Positions 9,111 through 14,946 of a stretch of DNA of 14,946 nucleotides are shown in pieces. Made by a program: the position numbers and the translations under genes. Origin of the DNA: Patescibacteria group bacterium UBA6164 (GTDB lineage Bacteria; Patescibacteriota; Gracilibacteria; BD1-5; UBA6164). Below the pieces are notes generated by a model. The model was given only the letters and a program-made list of their open reading frames with translations. It ran no database searches and had not been told where the DNA came from. The DNA lies in the NCBI GenBank assembly GCA_002422305.1, contig DIUG01000073.1, forward strand, positions 1-14,946, written 5' to 3'. The stretch's first letter is position 1. Each line of letters begins with the position of its first letter.

Positions 9111-9148
9111 AAAAAATATTAATAAATTTTATTTATTAATATTTTTTT
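9111..9148 (+). terminator. Terminator after the DUF4105 gene
   Basis: Arms 9111-9126 and 9132-9147 are perfect 16-base complements (A/T only) around a 5-base loop, with the second arm running into T to 9148. It lies 63 bases after the stop. Because the stem lacks G-C pairs, it may be less efficient than it looks. Confidence 0.55.
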
Positions 9149-9160
9149 ATATATTCAATT

Positions 9161-9187
9161 TTGATTTTATAATATTTTATGTATAAT
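9161..9187 (+). promoter_or_regulatory. Possible promoter of the PP2C-like membrane protein gene
   Basis: TTGATT (9161-9166), a 15-base spacer and TATAAT (9182-9187) lie 41 bases before the ATG at 9228, just after the preceding terminator. Confidence 0.42.
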
Positions 9188-9227
9188 TTTTTTATTAAAA
9201 ATTAAAATAATATATAAACAAAAAAAA

Positions 9228-11126
9228 ATGTTTGAAATAAGTTCAAAAAAAGTAGATTTTAAAAAAAGTAATATATTAATAAAAAGAAATATAAATTTAG
9301 ATGTTAATCTAGATTGTTTTATACTAATTAGTACAAATGATGCTAATTTTGGAGATTTACTACTCAATAATATATTAGAATTTATTATTGATAAAATTTG
9401 AAAAAATAATGCTTACAATGATTTTAGTATAACTTTAGAAAGTATAAATTCTTTTATAAAAAAATGGGAAAAAGATTCGGAAAAAGATATTAAAAATGAT
9501 ATTATAATATCACTTTTAAATGATAATAATTTTATATTTTCAAATATTTGAAAATCATCTTGTTATTTATTAAATAATAAAAATGAAGTTATTGAACTAA
9601 CTAATAAAGAAGATAATAAAAAATATTTTAATTATCTATCTAGTTGAGATTTATTAAATAATGAGATAATAATTTCATCAACTAAGAGATTATTAAATTA
9701 TTTATCAAATAGTGATTTAATTGATTGACTTGTTTTATCAGAAGATATAAAAATTTTTAATAAAAATATTTATAATATTCTTTTGAGTGAATTATTAGAA
9801 GAAAATGTTTTAGTAAGTTCTATAAAATATAACTCATTGGAAAATACTAATAAGTTAAAAAAAATAGATTTAGTAAAAGAACAATTAATAAAAGCACTAG
9901 ATAATAATTTATCTAAAAATATAATATGATATCTGCTTGTATTAAAAGATAAAATAAACTCTCAATCAAAAATGATTAAAAATATAATATTATTAACTTG
10001 AATAACTGTATCTATAATTTTTTTATATTCTATACTTTCAACAGTTGTTTGAATAACTACTCAAAATGAAAATAGAGATTTAGCAAAAGAAAGTATAATA
10101 AAAGCTAGAACATATTTAAGAATTGCATCTGAAAATGTTGGAAATTCTGAAGTATTTTCTTTAAATATTACTAAAACTGAAGATTTATTAAAATTAGTTA
10201 AAGATGAACAAATATTTTTAACTGATATAGCAAAAATAAATGATGATATAAATATATTAAAAAAACAATTTAACAAAATAGAAATTTTTGAAGAAACTAC
10301 TGAAAATATTTTATATAAATGAGAAATTGTAGCACCTGTAAAAATTTTAAAAAATAATCTTAAAACTTATATTATAACTGCTAAATGAGTAGTCTGACCT
10401 ATTATACCAAATTCAATTCCTAAAACTTATATTTTTAGTTCTTTGTGAGAAAGTGAAAATTTTATAGATGCAACTTTTATATGAGAAAATATGTATTTAT
10501 TAACAAACTCTTCAAAAGTAGTACAATTTACAAAGAATTGATATTTAAGTTATGTTGATGTTTCTTGACAAATTACTTGGTGACAATCAAAAGAAATACT
10601 ATCTTTTTGACAAAACCTTTATTTACTTTGAGATGATAATCAAATATATAAACATTCTACTTCTTGATGAAAATTTAAAGCTGGAACAAAATATTTTAAA
10701 GATGAAGATTTAAAACAAATATGAGAAATATTATCTATAGATATAGATTGATGATTTTATATTCTTAAGAAAGATTTAACAATCATAAAATTTTTCTCAA
10801 ATCCATATAGATTAGAAAAATTAATGATAAATAAATTACCTGAAAATTATACAATTGAAAAAGAGGGGGCTATAATTGATTTAAAGGCTAGATCAGATTT
10901 AAATTATGTATATATGTTATTAAATAATAAAATATGGGTACTTAAACCAAATACAACTGATTATAAAAGCACAAAAAGTTTAACATATGTATGACAAATA
11001 GAGTGAGAAAAACAAATAATAAAAGATTTTTATGTAAATCGTGATTGAGAAATAGTTATTTTAAATGATACATGAATATTTTTAATAAATTATGAAATAA
11101 GTGATGATAGATTACTTATAAGATAG
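9228..11126 (+). CDS. PP2C-like (probable pseudophosphatase) membrane protein with propeller-like C-terminus
   Basis: The frame gives 632 residues with TGA as Gly and ends in TAG. Residues ~1-225 follow the outline of a PP2C/SpoIIE-type phosphatase: FILISTNDANFGD near the start, IISLLNDNNFIFSNIGKSSC with the strand pair typical of the core, then SSGDLLNNEIIISSTKRLLN. The metal-binding Asp-Gly motifs (DGMGG, TDG) are not visible in these places, so it is probably catalytically dead or very divergent. A membrane helix spans ~252-275 (ILLTGITVSIIFLYSILS), then a helical stalk to ~360 (KINDDINILKKQFNKIE). The C-terminal ~270 residues alternate short strands such as MYLLTNSSKVVQFT, NLYLLGDDNQIYKH and VYMLLNNKIWVLKP, a pattern like beta-propeller blades. 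The topology would be PP2C inside and propeller outside. It ends at a terminator just before the pilin cluster. It is possibly a transmembrane sensor; its partner is unknown. Domain calls are by eye. Confidence 0.75.
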
Positions 11127-11133
11127 AAAATAT

Positions 11134-11173
11134 AAAAAAAACTAAAAATTAATTGAAATTTTTAGTTTTTTTT
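11134..11173 (+). terminator. Terminator between the PP2C-like gene and the pilin cluster
   Basis: Arms 11134-11150 and 11157-11173 are perfect 17-base complements around the 6-base loop AATTGA, with the second arm ending in eight T. It starts 7 bases after the TAG. The pilin genes beyond it must have their own promoter in 11174-11215; there I see only TAAAAT (11190-11195) without a good -35. Confidence 0.72.
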
Positions 11174-11215
11174 ATATTATTAATAATAATAAAATTTTGC
11201 TTAATTTTCTTATTT

Positions 11216-11779
11216 ATGAATTGAAAAAAATGATTTACATTAATAGAATTAATGATATCTATTACAATATTAGTTATTTTGACTATGGTGAGTTATGCAC
11301 CATATAGTTATTATCAAAATAAAGCTAGTTTAAAGATTACAACAAGAGAAGTATCACAATTATTGTATGAATCTAGAAATATGGCTATAAATTGAGCTAT
11401 AGATAATAATTCAAATGTTTCAATATGAGTATATTTTGATACTAATAGTATATCAAATAATATAGTAAAAGTATTTTCTTATCCTCATGATGTAAATACT
11501 TTAAATATATTAAATAATGAGTGATGAGATGTTAAATTATTAAAAACTTTGATTTTAAAAAAATGAATTGCTATAGATTATTTACATGGTAACCCAAATA
11601 TACTTTTTTTCTTTAATTCTATAACTTGAGAATTAACTTATTATAGTTGGAATGGATATACTAGAAATAGGATAGAAGATGATCAAATATCTATTAATTT
11701 TTCATTTAAATGATCTACTTCTCCAAATTTAAATAGAACTATAAATTATTTTACAAATACAAATATAATTGATTATTAA
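11216..11779 (+). CDS. Minor pilin / pseudopilin, FimT/GspH-like
   Basis: The 187 residues begin MNGKKG, then FTLIELMISITILVIL. This is a textbook type III prepilin signal: a short basic leader, cleavage after Gly6, Phe7 at +1 and Glu at +5, then the hydrophobic N-terminal helix. Gly6 is encoded by TGA (11231-11233), so the glycine reading is required for processing by the prepilin peptidase PilD. The segment after the helix (REVSQLLYESRNMAINGA) resembles the L-x-x-x-R-x-x-A-I pattern of GspH/FimT proteins. The rest is a globular beta domain with TGELTYYSWNGY. It is first of four pilin genes in H-I-J-K order; the next starts 4 bases after its TAA. Its expected role is part of the pilus-tip initiation complex in the inner membrane. 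Assignment to the H type rests on order and this motif. Confidence 0.87.
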
Positions 11780-11783
11780 ATCT

Positions 11784-12413
11784 ATGAATACAATTAATAA
11801 TAAAAGAGAGGCTTTTTCTATTATTGAAATATTAGTTTGAATATTTATTTTTTCATTATGAATAACTAGTGTTTATGCTATTATTTCATCTACTTTGAGA
11901 ATTAATGATTTTAATAAAAACTATATAATAGCTTCTAATTTAGCAAATGAACAAATAGAGCTTTTTAGAAATATTAGAGATAGTAATTATAATGAAATAA
12001 AAAAATATAATCAAATAAATCCATCTTCAAATAATTATGATAATGTTTTTGAGTTTTGAAAAAAATATAAAATAGAAAATAATTATTCTGATAGTTCTAC
12101 TTTTCCTATATCTGTAATAGATATAACATCTTGATTTGAAGAATGAAAAAATAAATTGGATTCTAGTTCTATGCAAAGCTATATTTTATGTTTAGATAGT
12201 TTAAATCGATATACATATGATTGTAGTGATCCTGGTAGTAAAAAAACAAAATTTTATAAATATATAAGTTTAGAAAAAGTTCAATACAAAGACTGATGAG
12301 ATATAAAAGATATAACCGAAGCCTATTTACTTAAATCAAAAGTTATTTGGTACATTAAATGATATCATGAATTTGAATTGAAGGCTGTTATAGCAGACTG
12401 GAAAAGATTATAA
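11784..12413 (+). CDS. Minor pilin / pseudopilin, PilV/GspI-like
   Basis: The frame gives 209 residues with TGA as Gly and ends in TAA. The leader MNTINNKREA is followed by FSIIEILVGIFIFSLGITS: the prepilin helix with Glu at +5 but Ala, not Gly, before the predicted cleavage point. The helix is followed by ASNLANEQIELFRNIRDSNY, the A-x-x-L-A-x-x-x-x-E-x-x-R-x-x-R-D motif typical of PilV/GspI. The later part contains two Cys (YILCLDS, YDCSDPG) that could form a disulfide, and ends in VIADWKRL. The 4-base gap to the preceding gene makes co-transcription and perhaps translational coupling very likely. Its role would be to join the other minor pilins at the pilus tip. Confidence 0.87.
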
Positions 12414-12430
12414 ATAATTAATAATTACTA

Positions 12431-13027
12431 ATGAATAATTCAAAAATTAATATAAATGCATTTACATTGGTAGAAGTTGTAGTATCAATAGTTATTTTTT
12501 CTATTATGTTCATATCTATAGTTTGGATATATATAATAAGTATAGATATAAATTTAAAATCGGATATTAATAGGATAATGCAAGAAAATTTAAAAAATGT
12601 TTCAACTAAAATATCTGAAGACATAAAAAAAGAATGAATAGTATGAATTTCATCTGATACAATTGATAATTGTGATTTTATAATGTGATCAAATAATTAT
12701 AAAGTTTGAGATAAGCTTTGTACTAATTCTTGAAACAAATATTATTTATCAAAAAAGCATATAATTTCTGGAGAATATTTAAGAGTTTCTCCTTCTGAAT
12801 GTACTTGAATAAATGATAATTGTGCTATTGCAATGTGACCAAATGAACCATTGACAAACAGTTATGTTTCAATTAAGGAATTAAAATTTTATTTATCTAG
12901 TGATTATGTTCCAAAGTTAACAATGAATATAGTTTTACAACCTTCTATTAAAAAATGAGTAAAACCAGACTTAATAAAAGAAAGTAAAATAATTTTTCAA
13001 ACTACAATTAGTGAAAGACCATTTTAA
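12431..13027 (+). CDS. Minor pilin / pseudopilin, PilW/GspJ-like
   Basis: The frame gives 198 residues with TGA as Gly and ends in TAA. The leader MNNSKININA is followed by FTLVEVVVSIVIFSIMFISI, a prepilin helix with Glu at +5 and again Ala at -1. The helix continues into DINLKSDINRIMQENLKNVSTKISEDIKKE, a long amphipathic segment typical of PilW/GspJ. The globular part contains four Cys (DNCDF, KLCTN, SECTG, DNCAI), probably two disulfides formed outside the membrane, and a late strand KELKFYLS. The start ATG at 12431 is 17 bases after the previous stop. The J assignment follows gene order and the shape of the N-terminus. Confidence 0.85.
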
Positions 13028-13060
13028 AAAAAATTAATTAAATAATCTATCAATAATAAA

Positions 13061-13867
13061 ATGAAATTAATAAAAAATAATTGATGATATTCGGTAATAA
13101 TAGTCTTACTTATAATCGGTTTTTTGCTTTTTTTGTGAATTTGAATATTTAATTTAGTATTAAATGATTTAAAAGATAATAGAGCAATGTGAGATAATAT
13201 AAAATCCTATGTATGAGCAGAGTCTGCTAGTGAACTTGCATTATTACAAATTAAAAAAAATTGATATGCATATTATGATAAATTAGATCATAATATAAAT
13301 AATCGTTCTATAGTATTATCTGATAATCCTTTAGATATTAGTGCTTTTAAATCTAGCAAGGATGTTTTTATTTCATATGATATATGATCAAAGGTAAACT
13401 CATATGAGTGAAATTTAAAATCTTTGGAATATGATATCGTACCTCTTTTTTATATAAATGATATTTGAGAACAAAAGATAAATAAATTGACTTTTTCAAT
13501 AAGTACTTGAAATGAATCTGATTTAGCATGGAATTTAATATGAAGTAATACTTGACTTTCTTGAACCGGAACAAATACTATTTGAGTTAAAAAAACAGTT
13601 TCAAGTAATAGTTTTAAATATGAAAAAGAAGATATAAATACTTTTCTATTAAGTTCAAATACTAATTATTTAGTTTTATTTAATTCATGAAATTCTTGAG
13701 AAATTAAATATAAAATTGAATCTCCAAAAACAGATGAGTATTTTTCAAAACCTAGAACTTCCATTATATCGTCAGCACAAGTTTGAAAATATAAGCAAAA
13801 TTTAAATGTAGACTTGAATAATACAGAATATTTGAATATATTAAAATACTCTATATTTAGTAATTAG
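13061..13867 (+). CDS. Minor pilin / pseudopilin, PilX/GspK-like
   Basis: The frame gives 268 residues with TGA as Gly and ends in TAG. MKLIKNNGG is followed by YSVIIVLLIIGFLLFLGIG: a prepilin-like leader with Gly (TGA) before the cleavage point but Ile at +5 where other pilins have Glu. This matches GspK and PilX, which cap the tip and do not need Glu5. The motif VGAESASELALLQIK about 45-60 is the AE-x-x-x-E-x-AL segment of PilX/GspK. The remaining ~200 residues are Ser/Asn-rich and strand-forming (SDLAWNLIGSNTGLSGTGTN), a domain I do not recognise. It is last of the four, 33 bases after its neighbour and before a terminator. It may act as the tip adhesin or assembly cap. Confidence 0.83.
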
Positions 13868-13905
13868 AATACTTATGATAAGCCATTATTTTGTTAAATA
13901 ATTAT

Positions 13906-13933
13906 AAAAAGATATTTGATAAAATATCTTTTT
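13906..13933 (+). terminator. Terminator of the minor pilin operon
   Basis: AAAAAGATATTT (13906-13917) and its exact complement (13922-13933) surround the loop GATA, and the second arm ends in five T. It lies 38 bases after the stop of the PilX-like gene. Confidence 0.6.
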
Positions 13934-13965
13934 AGCTTATATAAGGTAAAAAAATAAAAAAAAAT

Positions 13966-13993
13966 TTGCATATTCTTTAAAGATTGCTAAAAT
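13966..13993 (+). promoter_or_regulatory. Promoter of the HU gene
   Basis: TTGCAT (13966-13971), a 16-base spacer and TAAAAT (13988-13993) preceded by TGC give an extended -10 promoter 32 bases before the ATG at 14026. This is one of the better promoters in the window, fitting a highly expressed gene. Confidence 0.5.
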
Positions 13994-14025
13994 ACAATTG
14001 TTTTATATTTATAAATAATTTTATT

Positions 14026-14298
14026 ATGAAAAAACAAGATTTTATTAAAGCCGTAGCTGCTATGGCTGGTTTGAGCCAAGATGCTGTTTCTAAGACATTG
14101 ACTTCTATTATAGATGTTGTTACTTCTGAATTAAAAGCTGGTAGTGAAGTTAATATTACAGGTTTTGGTGCTTTTAAAGTATCAACTAGATCTGCTAGAA
14201 ATTGAGTTAATCCTAGAACTTGAGAATCTATTAAAATTCCTTCTATGAATTCTCCGGTTTTTAGAGCTGGAAAAACTCTTAAAGAAGCTGTTAGATAA
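14026..14298 (+). CDS. hup: HU-family DNA-binding protein
   Basis: The 90 residues are standard HU length. HU is a dimeric nucleoid protein that bends DNA. Residues MKKQDFIKAVAAMAGLSQ form the helical N-terminal part, then VNITGFGAFKVSTRSAR leads into the DNA-binding arm, with NPRTGESIKIP at the arm tip and FRAGKTLKEAV at the C-terminus. The two TGA codons fall at the Gly of ARNGVNP and in PRTG, positions that are Gly or tolerate it in HU proteins; the PRTG glycine is near invariant. Five of the seven glycines are GGT or GGA, unlike the surrounding genes, which prefer TGA. The start is the ATG at 14026, giving the classic MKKQDFI opening, although the frame is open upstream from 13984. It has its own promoter and a terminator. 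HU versus IHF is not certain, but the sequence is closer to HU. Confidence 0.96.
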
Positions 14299-14318
14299 TC
14301 TTTTAGAAAGTGTTTTTT

Positions 14319-14349
14319 AAAAAATCTAAGTTTTTCTTAGATTTTTTTT
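14319..14349 (+). terminator. Terminator of the HU gene
   Basis: AAAAAATCTAAG (14319-14330) pairs perfectly with 14336-14347 around a five-T loop, and the T tract continues to 14349. It begins 20 bases after the stop codon. Confidence 0.75.
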
Positions 14350-14376
14350 GATTTTTTATTATATAAATGTTATAAT
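14348..14376 (+). promoter_or_regulatory. Promoter of the RsbW-like gene
   Basis: TTGATT (14348-14353), a 17-base spacer and a perfect TATAAT (14371-14376) preceded by TGT make a strong extended -10 promoter. The first bases of the -35 are the last T of the HU terminator. The predicted start is about 25 bases before the ATG at 14409. Confidence 0.6.
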
Positions 14377-14408
14377 TATTTCAAATAGTAATTAGTCATT
14401 ATTTATTT

Positions 14409-14936
14409 ATGAATGTAGTAAATATAAGTAATCTTCCGCATCATTTTAATATAAATAATTTTATATCTGAGAGAATCGAAAATTCGAGTATTGATATAGA
14501 GTTTATTTATGTTTCCAATTTCAAAAATACAAAGATTTTGAGAGATTTTGTTGAGGTTATTTCCTTACAATTATGATTACCTAGAAATGAAATACCATTG
14601 TTTATTTTAATAGTTGATGAATTAAATAATAATGCAATAGAATATTGAACTGAAAAATGATGAAAAAATAAACTTAGATTTAAATGTGTTAGAAATAATA
14701 ATTCTGTACATATTAATATTGAAGTAGAGGATACTTGAAAATGAAATAAACATAAAACAGCATTAGAAATGGAAACACTAAGAGCTCATCAATTAAAACT
14801 TTGATATGGTATTCATAAGTCTATTAGATGAAGAGGTTTATTCATGATAATAGTAAAAACTGTTAATAGATTATATTTTAAAGATACAAAAAATTGATGA
14901 TTAATAGTATGAATTAAAAAAGTAATAAAAATATAA
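14409..14936 (+). CDS. RsbW-like GHKL ATPase (HATPase_c_2, anti-sigma factor / serine kinase type)
   Basis: The frame gives 175 residues with TGA as Gly and ends in TAA. Residues ~40-110 follow the RsbW/SpoIIAB ATP-binding fold: an N-box DELNNNAIEYG (Asp70, Glu71, Asn75), a G1 box EVEDTGKG (Asp108, Gly110, Gly112) and a G2-type SIRGRGLFMIIV (Gly141, Gly143). The final strand (GGLIVGIKKV) is usual for the family. These proteins bind an anti-sigma antagonist or a sigma factor and phosphorylate the antagonist on Ser/Thr, forming partner switches. No such antagonist (STAS domain) or sigma factor is seen in the window. The N-terminal ~45 residues are not conserved family sequence as far as I can tell. 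A stand-alone phosphotransfer ATPase with another target is also possible. Its strong promoter follows the HU terminator directly. Confidence 0.85.
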
Positions 14937-14946
14937 AAAGTATTTA

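Noticed and set aside
12418..12624. Minus-strand frame opposite the GspJ-like pilin
   Set aside because: It is the antisense of a well-supported prepilin helix; hydrophobic antisense frames are expected in such A+T-rich DNA.
1..14946. CRISPR array, tRNA or rRNA gene
   Set aside because: I found no regularly spaced repeats, no cloverleaf-like T-loop sequence and no G+C-rich island of the kind structural RNA genes form in A+T-rich genomes.

Overview
The window reads as genomic DNA of a Candidate Phyla Radiation bacterium of the Gracilibacteria / Absconditabacteria (SR1) type. It is very A+T-rich, and almost every gene is interrupted by in-frame TGA codons that must be read as glycine (genetic code 25). 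The proof is internal. TGA falls on invariant glycines of glutamate dehydrogenase (five TGA around the catalytic-loop lysine), MurA (beside the catalytic Cys), HU (the NPRTG turn) and the prepilin-peptidase site of a pilin. Read with the standard code the genes look shattered; read with code 25, thirteen complete genes and one insertion-sequence relic cover the window. No start codon has a recognisable Shine-Dalgarno sequence.

Layout. (1) 105-3548, plus strand: a 1147-residue membrane-anchored protein with a LysM module and a possible Cys/His hydrolase region, of unknown function. (2) 3549-3887: no intact gene. It holds the 3' remnant of an IS3/IS150-type transposase on the minus strand, part of which forms a strong terminator for the plus-strand gene, and a terminator for the minus-strand genes. 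(3) 3888-7952, minus strand, transcribed right to left: murA, a small two-helix membrane protein, a cupin-like protein, glutamate dehydrogenase, then (after a 19-bp-stem terminator and its own promoter) a small coiled-coil protein. (4) 7953-8139: divergent promoter region with a 14-bp direct repeat. (5) 8140-9048, plus strand: a membrane protein with a DUF4105 domain. (6) 9228-11126, plus strand: a PP2C-like domain without recognisable metal-binding Asp motifs, followed by a membrane helix, a helical stalk and a propeller-like C-terminal domain. (7) 11216-13867, plus strand: four minor (pseudo)pilins in the order H-I-J-K (FimT/GspH-, PilV/GspI-, PilW/GspJ- and PilX/GspK-like), probably one operon. 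(8) 14026-14298: HU. (9) 14409-14936: an RsbW-like GHKL ATPase.

How it fits together. MurA makes a peptidoglycan precursor; the LysM protein, and perhaps the DUF4105 protein, act at the envelope. The minor pilins would build the tip of a type IV pilus, which lineages of this kind are thought to use for attachment to host or prey cells and for DNA uptake. The PP2C-like membrane protein just upstream is a candidate sensor or regulator of pilus or envelope function, and the RsbW-like ATPase is a second fragment of partner-switch-type signalling. These links are inferred from gene order and domain type only. The pieces least explained by known families are the 1147-residue LysM protein and the PP2C-like/propeller membrane protein.
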